Assembly: GCA_900404475.1 (NCBI GenBank)
Contig: OUQQ01000028.1
Span: forward strand, 1-16,431
Source of the DNA: Spongospora subterranea
Taxonomy: Eukaryota > Endomyxa > Phytomyxea > Plasmodiophorida > Plasmodiophoridae
Length of the DNA stretch: 16,431 nucleotides
Direction: 5' to 3'
Shown here: positions 9,277 through 16,431 of the stretch, piece after piece
Position numbering within the stretch: position 1 is the first letter of the stretch
Layout of the letters: each line of letters begins with the position of its first letter
Notes under the pieces: model-generated
Databases searched by the model: none
Told to the model about the DNA's origin: nothing
The model's input: only the letters and a program-made list of their open reading frames with translations
Position numbers and translations under genes: made by a program

Positions 9277-9733
9277 CCGTCTCGTTGACCATAGAAACGA
9301 TGCACATGACATGCTAACCGTTGTTGATGATACTTCTATCTTTGGTTTTTGATTAAAAAATTAAATGATTGAATTATGAATGTGGAAAGTAGTTGATATA
9401 TATCGAAATAAAATAGTTTGTGACCTGTCCTTCGCGGTCTGATACACAGCGATCAATCGATAGATGTATTATTAAGAACGTCCAATATGGTATGTTCATG
9501 ACTGATCGTATAACATATGTAATCAGTAGATAGAGATATTGATAACTTCCAGTAAATATGTGTTCATAACTAATCTCCAAGAAATGTCAACCCCCGTTAC
9601 AGCACCAGGTGTATCCATGGATGACTGTGTGCCAGTGCGGGTTCAAAAAGGTTCAGGTTCCGTTCAAAGAGGTTCAAATTGAATCGGCCCTCACAGTCAG
9701 GGTGTGGTAACGATTTATGCTGATCAAGTGATC
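9277..9733. other. AT-rich intergenic region
   Basis: From about 9300 to 9590 the sequence is AT-rich with no protein-like frame; it likely contains the 3' region of the preceding gene. At 9645-9682 short GGTTCA repeats occur. I see no recognisable terminal inverted repeat of the downstream transposase relic in this stretch. Confidence 0.4.
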
Positions 9734-9761
9734 ATCCACCCACTGCTACTTGTGGGTGGAT
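9734..9761. repeat. small perfect hairpin
   Basis: ATCCACCCA at 9734-9742 pairs with TGGGTGGAT at 9753-9761 around a 10-base loop. It sits just upstream of the transposase relic and may be a subterminal structure of that element, though this is inference. Confidence 0.5.
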
Positions 9762-9778
9762 CCGCCACACTGTGCCAT

Positions 9779-10509
9779 GCTGATGATCATGTCGTTAATG
9801 ACGCTGTTCGACAAAAATCTGCCAAATGGCCCACCGAGGTTTACGACTATGTGCACACCTTCATCGTACCTGTTTCTATATTGAAGAACTGACGAATATA
9901 TCGTCTGCGATAATTTGCCGGGCCCTTCGTCATGATCTTAAAGTGTCCAGAAATGTCCTGGAAAAGCGATCGCGAGAGGGTCGCGACTGTTTGCGCCGTC
10001 ATGGATGGTCTAGGATCAACACGCCAGCTCTGGTACGCCAACCGTTTCAACGAGGGAACAGAGTCTCTGTTTTCGCCGCGTTCGATACAAAGGGATTTTT
10101 CTCTTGGAAATGCACCGAAGGGACGTTCACTCGCCAGAAGTTCCATGATGCTTTCCTGGAAATCGTCGCTCCGAAGTTGAATCCGTGGCCACTTCCAAGG
10201 AGCATTGTTATCTTAGATAATGCACAGATCCATATGTATCGGGAATTGGAACAGGTCATACACAGATCAGGAGCGAAACTCATGTTCCTGCCTCCTTATT
10301 CGCCACAGTTGAACCCTATTGAGCAAGGTTTTGCACTTTTAAAGCAGTGGCTCAAGAAACATGCTGATCTGACGTTCAGGGTTTGCCCTGAGGCTGTTCT
10401 AAAAGTGGCTATGCCAATGTGTACGAAGAATCTAAGACATATTGGTCATAATTCCTGTGGGTACGGTCACACTGAGCTAAATAAAGAAATGTTTGGGGCC
10501 TATCTTTAA
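9779..10509 (+). pseudogene. IS630/Tc1-mariner-type DDE transposase, inactivated
   Basis: The C-terminal half is well preserved: RRHGWSRINTPALVRQPF, then RVSVFAAFDTKGFF, the second catalytic Asp in IVILDNAQIH (codon 10216-10218), and the terminal acidic residue in PYSPQLNPIEQGF, 35 positions after that Asp (DD34E spacing). The natural end is the TAA at 10507-10509. Three defects are visible. The N-terminal part (DAVRQKSAKWPTEVYDYVHTF, from about 9779) is in a different frame from the rest, so a frameshift lies near 9860-9870. Between KRSRE and GRDCLRRHGWS the segment that normally carries the first catalytic Asp is missing. A shorter gap lies before TNIS. No GT-AG intron explains these gaps. 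It would have cut and pasted DNA when intact; it should be inactive now. Tail to tail with a MULE relic. Confidence 0.85.
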
Positions 10510-11393
10510 TTTTCGTCGTCCGATAGGACATGATCGACGTCGTTAAGGTCTTGTCCGACAACTGCCGGAACGGGTTCGTCGGAATGAAATATATCGTTTC
10601 CGAACAACGGATATGGTGGCAAACCCAGGGCGGATCGAAGGCTTGCGATATTCACCTCCACAGTGACAAGTTCAGTCCTATTGACCCGCAAGACGATTTG
10701 GGCGAATTCGTCCGCATCCTGATTTTCAAGTGAACTTCTGAGGTAGTCCAATCGCATCGCCTGCCGGAATGTGTTGCTGGCCGGCAATTGCTCGACTGGT
10801 TCAGGATTGACAGCTCGCGCCCTGGTCCTCGACCAAATATTCGTCGCTATCTCGCCAATTACGGCTCGATCAGGAAGACTGGGAGGGTTTGCCTGGATGG
10901 CAGCAACGANTTGGTCCAATAAGAATGACTTGTACGAATCCGATATTAACGATGATGTCGGAGTAAACGTCGGCTTATGGGGAGGCGCTTTATCCCTACC
11001 AGAACGACAATCCTGCAATTTCTGCAGCTGATTGTGCGATTCTTGCCGCAAGGTCCCCACGAAATGAGCCAACGTAGGATGAGCACTCGGAAAAAGGGAA
11101 TTCAAAAAAGAATTGTAACGCTCCAACGGATTGTTCGTTCTATTGGAAATCTCCTCCTGTTGAGCAATCTGACGCGAGATGTTCCAATCGTTCGGGGAAT
11201 ACTTCTTGATCCATATTCTTTCAAAATAATCGAAAAACTCCTCGAGTCTTGCCCCATCTTCTTCAAAGTCTGAGACGTTTGACCGAATAAAATCAAACCC
11301 CGTTGTTGTAATCTCGGAATGCGGAATGAGAGTCAGAACGTCTAAGACGCCAGTCCTTTTCAAAACGGAGACGACTCCCAATGTGCTCGTCAC
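10506..11393 (-). pseudogene. MULE-like transposase, C-terminal portion
   Basis: A 295-codon minus-strand frame without a native ATG (it is open from a GTG) matches the C-terminal part of a Mutator-like transposase: GVLDVLTLIPHSEI, then EFFDYFERIWIKKYSPNDWN, then NRTNNPLERYNSFLNSLF, then HPTLAHFVGTLRQESHNQ. This family pattern is one I know from oomycete MULEs. The N-terminal catalytic region is absent. After the codon containing the ambiguous base at 10910 the frame continues with VAAIQANPPSLPDR to an acidic end DVDHVLSDDEN. That last part (minus 10909-10624) is duplicated at 11681-11419. The stop overlaps the stop of the facing transposase relic inside a TTAA. The product would not be a functional transposase. 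Confidence 0.7.
10624..10909. repeat. direct repeat, copy 1 (with copy 2 at 11419-11681)
   Basis: The two copies lie in the same orientation about 0.8 kb apart. Bases 10773-10909 and 11545-11681 are identical over 137 bp, while the remainder (10624-10772 against 11419-11544) differs by scattered substitutions and small indels, including a 19-bp stretch present only in copy 1. The identical part ends exactly at the N at 10910. Confidence 0.9.
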
Positions 11394-11405
11394 AGAAACC
11401 CAAAA

Positions 11406-11726
11406 TCAACCAGGCTCTCCCAGGGCGGTTCGAAGGCTCGCAATATTCACCTCCACAGTGATAAGTTCAGTCCTATTGAACCGCAACACGATTTCGGCGA
11501 ATTGGTCCGCATGAATCAGGTGAACTTCTGAGGTAGTCCAATCGTTGCTGGCCGGCAATTGCTCGACTGGTTCAGGATTGACAGCTCGCGCCCTGGTCCT
11601 CGACCAAATATTCGTCGCTATCTCGCCAATTACGGCTCGATCAGGAAGACTGGGAGGGTTTGCCTGGATGGCAGCAACGATTTCTTCTGTTGCCAGACGG
11701 ACCCTGCCTATGGTCGCCCTTCGCAA
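11406..11726 (-). pseudogene. second copy of the MULE C-terminal segment
   Basis: The minus-strand frame contains VAAIQANPPSLPDRAVIGE, identical to the other copy, then diverges to NDWTTSEVHLIHADQFAE where the other copy has a longer sequence (a local frame change caused by a 19-bp difference plus compensating indels), and rejoins at IVLRFNRTELITVEVNIASL. Upstream it reads ATIGRVRLATEEI, which copy 1 lacks because copy 1 is fused to other transposase sequence at the N. It lacks the NRTNNPLERYN region. Read as a decayed or rearranged element piece. Confidence 0.6.
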
Positions 11727-12131
11727 ACCAGAAGGGTTTGTTGATCCCGAATTTCTTACAGACGCCTGTTCGGAAATAAAAACGACCAGTGGAATGAGGT
11801 TCGGGCGACAATCGCTGACGAATCAACGATTGTGCATATACGCGTCGACCAGTCACGTCGAATTGTCTTCGGAAAGGTCGATGAACCTGCTTTGGGGTGC
11901 TTGAACAGCGGTTTTTATTTTCAATTTGATTTCATCAGGAACACTCACCCTAGGAAGATGTGTTCTTAAGTGGCGAACAATAATAGCGTGCAACAAGCAA
12001 AATCCAAGTGACAACGTCCATTGAATACTAACAGTTTCTGCAGCAGCATAAGCGTGTCGTCTGCTGACAGTATCATCTCCCTTGAAAACGGTCAAGGATG
12101 CGGTCAAGTTATCGGGGACAGTCTCGTCCAT
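11641..12131 (-). CDS. hypothetical two-exon protein with one membrane-like segment
   Basis: The ATG at 12129-12131 opens MDETVPDNLTASLTVFKGDD and continues to a hydrophobic stretch (WTLSLGFCLLHAIIV) followed by basic residues. A consensus donor GTGAGT at 11948-11943 and acceptor AAAGCAG at 11887 define a 62-bp phase-0 intron, after which the frame reads VHRPFRRQFDVTGRRVYAQS, then HSTGRFYFRTGVCKKFGIN. The frame finally enters the MULE repeat copy and stops at 11641, so the true C-terminus may differ, perhaps by a further splice. I do not recognise it; it may belong to the transposon cluster. Confidence 0.4.
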
Positions 12132-12602
12132 CTCGCAATGAATGACTTATGACTTGGAGTAGAATAAATAGATGACGTCAAACAACAACTATATTGACTC
12201 ATGCTTCCCAAATCATTCATTGCCAGATGACCGAGGCCATCCCAAAACTTCAACCGCAAAGATGACCGTTTACAAGGAAGATGCATTAGACGACAACATT
12301 GTTGCTGCAGATATTATTTAAATAGTATTCAATGCATGTTGTGACTTGAATATGACGTGTTGCGCGCTATTATCATTCGTGATTCAAGAACACATTTCCC
12401 ACGGGTGGTTTGATGAAAGAAGATTAAAAATCGTCTCCAAAGACGTCTCGATTCTAAAACGGGTCAACCACCAGCTCTAGTTCTTGAATAAACAATTGCG
12501 GACCGGGTTTTACCTACTCCTCAGACTGTCCATTTCTAATGAAATCTACAATAACGCTAAACTACCGGGTGGGGCCATTTTTTTTTGGCTTTCCAAAACT
12601 GC
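12132..12602. other. gene-free AT-rich stretch
   Basis: I see no convincing gene. Short frames have low-complexity or random composition. It leads into the left arm of the large inverted repeat at 12603. Confidence 0.4.
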
Positions 12603-12857
12603 CTCTAATACCGTGCTGCGGTCACAATTACAGACTAAACGTGCGTACCTTTCTCGATCTGGGTATTTCGAGTGTATTTCGAAGCCAAAGAGGGTACAAA
12701 AGTACCTACTTTGACATCAATCATCCTTGGATGGTTTGTCTTGAGTTAGTGAATCTGGAAATGAAGAGTTCCAATGACTGACCACAAAACCAAGGTAATG
12801 CATCCGGTGTTGTTGCGTGTTCAGGGGTAGTTTCAACAGGATCTTTTCATCCTACGG
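12603..12857. repeat. large inverted repeat, left arm
   Basis: The arm is the reverse complement of 12942-13274 with mismatches and indels. Long matching blocks include GTCTTGAGTTAGTGAATCTG, CCACAAAACCAAGGTAATGC, GTGTTCAGGGGTA and TTTTCATCCTACGG. It starts at CTCTAATACCG, mirrored by CGGTATTAGAG at the right end. The left arm is about 80 bp shorter than the right arm. No coding capacity. Confidence 0.9.
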
Positions 12858-12941
12858 ATAATCTACACCGGCATATTTGAGTAGCTCTGGGTCAGTGTTT
12901 ATGGTGTATTACTTGATTCTGCCAGAATTGTTCTACCACTT

Positions 12942-13274
12942 CCGTAGGATGAAAAGACCCTGTTGAAAGTACCCCTGAACACGCAGCAAAACCGGATGCA
13001 TTACCTTGGTTTTGTGGTCAGTCATTAGAACTCTTTTCAGATTCACTAACTCAAGACAAATCATCCAAAGGACAAATCATCCAAAGGATGATTGAAGTCA
13101 AAGTAGGTCGCCGTAATTTACATCTGTGTATTTATGAAATGACCTTTTTGGCTTCGAATACACTCGAAATCGAAATACCCCGATACGGGAAGAGGTACAG
13201 TACACGCACTTTTTGTCCGTGATTGGAACACACCCTATGCGATTGAGTGTAGTAAGCGCAGCCCGGTATTAGAG
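12942..13274. repeat. large inverted repeat, right arm
   Basis: Partner of 12603-12857, with an 84-bp central spacer. It contains extra blocks absent from the left arm: one near 13117-13134, one near 13205-13250, and a 16-bp tandem duplication (GACAAATCATCCAAAG at 13055-13070 and 13071-13086). It ends 76 bp before the start codon of the SNIP1-like gene, so it may include promoter sequence of that gene. Confidence 0.9.
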
Positions 13275-13350
13275 TGGTCCCGCAACTGACCTGGCGCTCT
13301 GGCCATATATTGGGGGACAGGACATCTTATTGGCCAACTACATAAGCCAG

Positions 13351-14122
13351 ATGCCCCAAGGGCATCACCAGGGGCGCCATCGCCATTCACCTCAACATAG
13401 GCGCGACAGGTCCGCATCACCCAAACGGAGAGGGGCCAAGCAGTCGTATAGCGACAGGTTCGGGAAAACGGCCGTCGCCCTCGAGAAAGAAATTCAGTCC
13501 AGGTTTGCCAGAGGCGCGACTCTTATGCTGGTGTACTGAATAAGGGTTGTGTCAATTAGGGAAGCGGAGGCGGCTGGGGATGTTGAAAAAGAGAAAGTCA
13601 ATTTAGAAGCGACAGGTTTGCTTGATACTGTCGATGCCGATGGTCATGAACTCTATGGTGGAGTCAAACTACAGTATGGCGCTATGATTGCGACGTTTCT
13701 GTATGGGCGACTGATACCTTACCAGATATCACGAACCACATGATGCAGCGTCGTCTGGACAATATTGGAGATTGTATGTATTTAAAGGGGGCAAGACGAT
13801 CGACACACTTCATATTCACCGGAAGACGTGTTATCGACTAGGGCGCGAACGAAAAGTGGCCGATATACCATTAGATCACCCATCGTGCTCTAAACAACAT
13901 GCGGTCATTCAGTTCAGGAAGAAGACTGTCAGGAATGCTACAGGGGATCTTCACGTATCTGTTCGACCATATTTAATAGACCTTGGCAGTACGAATGGGT
14001 CGTTTATCAACGATGATAGGATCGAATCCGCCCGATTCTACGAACTTCTCGAGAAAGACTGTCTCCGATTTGGGCAAAGTTCACGAGAGTTCATCATTCT
14101 CCATTCAGAATCGGCGGATTGA
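13351..14122 (+). CDS. SNIP1: FHA-domain protein of the SNIP1/DAWDLE family
   Basis: Exons 13351-13502, 13560-13673 and 13726-14122 splice in phase through 57-bp and 52-bp introns (GTTTGC to AATTAG; GTATGG to ACCAG) to 220 aa. The N-terminus is His/Arg/Ser-rich with an RS-like SASPKRRG stretch. Then comes TGLLDTVDADGHELYGGV and, only after splicing, LQYHEPHDA and WRLYVFKGG, the conserved lead-in to the FHA domain of SNIP1, plant DDL and yeast Pml1. The FHA domain has the phosphothreonine-binding residues expected: G128-R129 (RLGRER), S142 and H147 (HPSCSKQHA), and N179-G180 (GSTNGSF), and ends REFIILHSESAD. Relatives act in pre-mRNA splicing/retention complexes and small-RNA biogenesis. It is shorter than the human protein because the N-terminal disordered region is short. 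The first in-frame ATG is 13351; a TATATA at 13304-13309 precedes it. Confidence 0.9.
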
Positions 14123-14759
14123 ATACAGATCACAGGATTCACTATATGGTGCTACGCTCAACTTCGTTCCCAGTGAATGGCGGAAAACAAAACATCAGAT
14201 ATCAAAGTTTCCATCGTAGAAACTCGACAGCAGCTGCTTCACAACGATTTCAAACAGACGAGGCGAATAAAGGAGATCGCGTGGTAACCGGGTGGATGCG
14301 ATCGACACCGGGCGAAGGAGATGACGAAACGTCGGTTTTCATCAACCCTGTGGGAACACACATCCAACCGATTTTGCCGCCTTTGTCAGCGAATGGCATG
14401 CTTTCCAGATGTACCGCCCCATCATGCAGACAATACCGCCAAAACAACGACACCTTAAACCTGGACATGTATGCCCCCAACTGGAGGTCGCTTCTCGGCC
14501 GTAAAATCTGCTTGATGAGGCGGTGCATAGTCATCTTCTTCGTCCGGTGTCAATCGCGTCCACCAGGTCACCACACCATTTCCTTGAAGCATGGAACAAT
14601 CCAAAATAATGAGCAGAGACAACATCCGCACGGCCTTGGTAATTCTCCGCCACGGGCCACGGCGTCAACTCCTGCCCGCCAACCCTGATGCCAATTCCCA
14701 GAACAATCGAGTCATTTCCAAGTTAATCGGGGTTTTTAATATTTCCGTACGAGTCTGCG
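14123..14759. other. unresolved interval with coding-like stretches on both strands
   Basis: Several frames look partly protein-like but none is compelling. On plus, a frame from an ATG at 14145 runs to 14688. On minus, an ATG-started frame includes VVTWWTRLTPDEEDDYAPP and ends at GGIHVQV; another ends DAIDTGRRR. No splice pattern joins them cleanly. A diverged 56-bp inverted repeat (14270-14325 against 14530-14585) lies inside. I do not call a gene here. Confidence 0.3.
14270..14585. repeat. diverged 56-bp inverted repeat pair
   Basis: Bases 14270-14325 on plus and 14530-14585 on minus match at 47 of 56 positions. Similarity stops at both edges. Both copies encode DAIDTGRRR followed by TGA in one frame; the four differences inside that 30-base stretch all fall at third codon positions. 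Confidence 0.75.
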
Positions 14760-15062
14760 ATGTCTTCAGCCAACGTCGATCGGCAGATTCGACGATTAAG
14801 AAATCGTTTCTGTTCGGACCAGGCTGAAATTGTCAAAGCGATTCGAAAATCGTCCCAGGGAGTCAACCAGAATGCCAAAAAGATGAACGGCGGATTAGGG
14901 TATAGGCTGGTCAAACAGAAGGCAATGGAAGCGGCAATGGACCGATATAATGACAATGTACGATACATCGAGGCGCAACATCAGGTTGTTCAACAATCTA
15001 TAGCGGATGATGCTCTATTACAAAAGGTGACTTCTCAAAACCGTAATATTATCCAGCGCTGA
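14760..15062 (+). CDS. hypothetical 100-aa helical protein
   Basis: An uninterrupted ATG-started frame, MSSANVDRQIRRLRNRF through KAIRKSSQGVNQNAKKMN and RLVKQKAMEAAMDRYNDN to TSQNRNIIQR and TGA. It is rich in Arg, Lys, Gln, Asn and Ala with few Pro or Gly, suggesting a long helix or coiled coil. No signal peptide or membrane segment. I do not recognise the family. It could be the complete product of a small gene or the last exon of a longer one; 5' splice sites upstream are not evident. Confidence 0.55.
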   Translation: MSSANVDRQIRRLRNRFCSDQAEIVKAIRKSSQGVNQNAKKMNGGLGYRLVKQKAMEAAMDRYNDNVRYIEAQHQVVQQSIADDALLQKVTSQNRNIIQR

Positions 15063-15240
15063 TAATCAAGTTCAGATTACCAATTCGATTATCAAATCAT
15101 CCCGATGGTGATCTCGATTCAGTTTTACTTTGTGTTTATTTATGGCGTTTGATAAAGTTGTTGTTCTTTTTAACAAATTCACGAGAAACAGTTCTGGCGT
15201 GAATTCATCCCCCGTCTTGTTTTCCTGTGTGATGTTCTCA

Positions 15241-15393
15241 CTAGTGCTCGTGATGATGAGGGTGATGATGATGATGGCGGTGATGGTAACTGTCAGGGCG
15301 TGCACCCCAGTGACGAACATGTAGCGCCGCCTCACTTCCCAGCGCCAGGAACATGACGAACATGATCATAACACCAGTGACAAATGACGTCAT
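15241..15393 (-). CDS. secreted histidine-rich micropeptide, 50 aa
   Basis: The ATG at 15391-15393 begins a complete 50-codon frame ending at the TAG at 15241-15243. Residues 1-23 (MTSFVTGVMIMFVMFLALGSEAA) have the features of a signal peptide: a short polar start, a hydrophobic core and a small-residue cleavage site, S-E-A-A. The remaining 27 residues (LHVRHWGARPDSY then HHRHHHHHPHHHEH) contain 13 histidines, including runs of five and three. Such peptides commonly bind zinc, copper or nickel ions; here that is inference from composition. The opposite strand has a longer frame dominated by the repetitive GATGATG, which reads Val/Met, and is less protein-like. The gene is convergent with the 100-aa ORF. 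Confidence 0.6.
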   Translation of the reverse strand: MTSFVTGVMIMFVMFLALGSEAALHVRHWGARPDSYHHRHHHHHPHHHEH

Positions 15394-15695
15394 TTTGGGG
15401 AATAACCGGGACCAGTTTAAAGGTGTCCCTGAATTTCATCGGAACGTGGTGAGTCATTAAGATACTTTGAAATTGTACAGGTTTGTGATAGCGATATCTC
15501 CCATCAACACTTTACATGCGGTTAAGCAACATTTTCCGAAGGAATACTTGTAGTTTATGATTAAGATGTCGTTTATGACAATCATCATGATGGTGGTCAA
15601 TGTGTGAAAGTTGGTTGCGCTAAACATTATTGGCGATAACACCGGCGATCAACAGAAATAACGGAATTTGACTATCTGCTGGTTTCTATAACACC
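15394..15695. other. intergenic, divergent promoter region
   Basis: No gene seen. It separates the histidine-rich peptide gene (leftward) from the plus-strand frame starting at 15696, so it presumably holds both promoters. A TTTAAA at 15415-15420 lies about 22 bp upstream of the peptide ATG and is TATA-like at best. Confidence 0.3.
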
Positions 15696-16134
15696 ATGCA
15701 ACCATCTCAGGGAACTATAGAGTACATGAGATACTACGAAGGCGGATTAGCCCGGGTTGAACTTTGCTCTATCCAGCATTCCATTCAAAGTATTGCGATA
15801 ACGATTTGGTCGCCTTTTGTGGTGTGTTCGTCGGCATTCTGACAACAAATGTACCGCTTGGCGCGAGCGCCTTCTACTCTATGACAACAATTGGAGTTTT
15901 TTGTTCCAGATCCAAAGTGTCCATGTCTTCTGACTATGGCTCGTTGCAATTCTTGAAGTAAGCTCATGGTACTCATGGTTCGAAGTTAAGGTAAAACGCC
16001 CTTCTGGCCGAATCACTACAACACCCCAACCATTGGAACAGCGAGCTACTGTAATTCCTTCTACGGAGCAGCGCAATCATCAAGAACAAATCCTTGATAA
16101 AAGTCAGCCCAATAAATCAGCTACTCAGCTTTAG
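15696..16134 (+). CDS. probable spliced gene, structure unresolved
   Basis: The ATG at 15696 opens MQPSQGTIEYMRYYEGGLA and continues RVELCSIQHSIQSIAITIW, a credible start. Further on, 15991-16134 is open with VKRPSGRITTTPQPLEQRA, then STEQRNHQEQILDKSQPN and ends KSATQL plus TAG, a Gln/Thr/Pro-rich tail. Between them is a candidate intron ending TTTTTTGTTCCAG near 15910, and a further 33-bp in-frame GT-AG stretch (15958-15990). I could not find one splice pattern joining all parts without a stop (a TGA near 15930 interferes). Minus-strand frames are also open here. I do not recognise a family. Confidence 0.35.
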
Positions 16135-16194
16135 ATAATCATAATCGATTGTACAATAAACGATGAGGCACAACAAAACATTTAATGGTGTAAG

Positions 16195-16431
16195 TTAACT
16201 TGAGGGCGGTGGTGGAGGTGGTGGTGGAGGTGGTGGAGGTGGTGGAGGTGGTGGTGGTGGAGGAGGTGGAGGTGGTGGTGGAGGTGGTGGAGGTGGTGGA
16301 GGTGGTGGAGGTGGTGGTGGAGGTGGTGGTGGAGGTGGTGGTGGAGGTGGTGGTGGTGGTGGTGGAGGAGGAGGAGGAGGTGGAGGAGGTGGAGGAGGTG
16401 GTGGAGGTGGTGGAGGTGGTGGAGGTGGTGG
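16195..16431 (-). repeat. pure GGN triplet tract; polyproline if coding on minus
   Basis: From 16204 to the window end all 76 triplets are GGT, GGA or one GGC, with no frame break. Read on minus this is 76 consecutive Pro codons followed by Ser-Ser and TAA (16195-16197), so it could be the C-terminus of a proline-rich protein entering from beyond the window. Read on plus it is polyglycine, but an in-frame TAA lies just upstream (16196-16198). It may equally be a non-coding trinucleotide microsatellite. Confidence 0.6.

Noticed and set aside
9645..9720. tRNA-like GGTTCAAATTGAATC near 9670
   Set aside because: Resembles a T-loop box, but no acceptor stem, D-arm or anticodon arm can be formed around it.
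12603..13274. CRISPR or tandem-repeat array
   Set aside because: The repeats are inverted arms of one structure, not spaced direct repeats; only one 16-bp tandem duplication is present.
15130..15324. 64-codon plus-strand frame with Val/Met-rich end
   Set aside because: The end is simply GATGATG repeat read in another frame; the start is not supported by any other feature.
15072..15335. 87-codon minus-strand frame overlapping the histidine-rich peptide
   Set aside because: It lacks a good ATG start context and its Ile/Thr run is the same CATCATCAT repeat read out of frame; the His-rich frame has a signal peptide and complete start and stop.
16204..16431. Polyglycine protein on the plus strand
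   Set aside because: A TAA lies in that frame just upstream and no acceptor splice site directly precedes the tract; the minus-strand reading or plain microsatellite is simpler.

Overview
This is a eukaryotic nuclear window. The spliceosomal signal is clear: a ribosomal protein gene (eL8/RPL7A), a tetratricopeptide (TPR) gene, a PIN-domain gene and an FHA-domain gene (SNIP1/DAWDLE type) each become continuous only after removing short GT-AG introns, mostly 40-90 bp. The transposon relics (an IS630/Tc1-like DD34E transposase, a MULE-like transposase with an NRTNNPLERYN signature, and a PIF/Harbinger fragment next to an AT-hook/SANT protein) resemble families I associate with oomycetes and other stramenopiles. 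Placing the organism there is inference; nothing in the window proves it.

Layout. 1-560: truncated Harbinger pieces. 561-1075: gene-free, with a partly tandem repeat. 1076-3523 (+): nine-exon TPR protein gene. 3524-4736: no gene, but an 81-bp-arm fold-back element. 4737-5574 (+): PIN-domain putative endoribonuclease with a duplicated acidic N-terminal motif, overlapping tail to tail with an unrecognised multi-exon minus-strand gene (5534 to about 6211). 6427-7285 (-): RPL7A with a TATA box upstream. 7449-9276: small spliced genes I do not recognise, partly with competing coding signal on both strands. 9277-12131: decayed transposons, including a MULE C-terminal segment present twice whose perfectly identical part stops exactly at the only N in the window (10910). 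12132-13274: a large imperfect fold-back structure ending 76 bp before the SNIP1-like gene (13351-14122, +). 14123-16431: a small coiled-coil-like protein, a 50-aa secreted histidine-rich peptide on the minus strand, an unresolved plus-strand gene, and a pure GGN/CCN triplet tract running off the end.

The recognised genes are housekeeping functions (ribosome, RNA processing, TPR scaffold) with no common pathway or operon; this looks like a compact gene neighbourhood beside a transposon-rich patch. Splice models were derived by hand from reading frame, phase and GT-AG signals and need transcript evidence. The most distinctive items are the histidine-rich secreted micropeptide, the inverted duplication abutting the SNIP1-like promoter, and the N-terminated repeat in the MULE relic.
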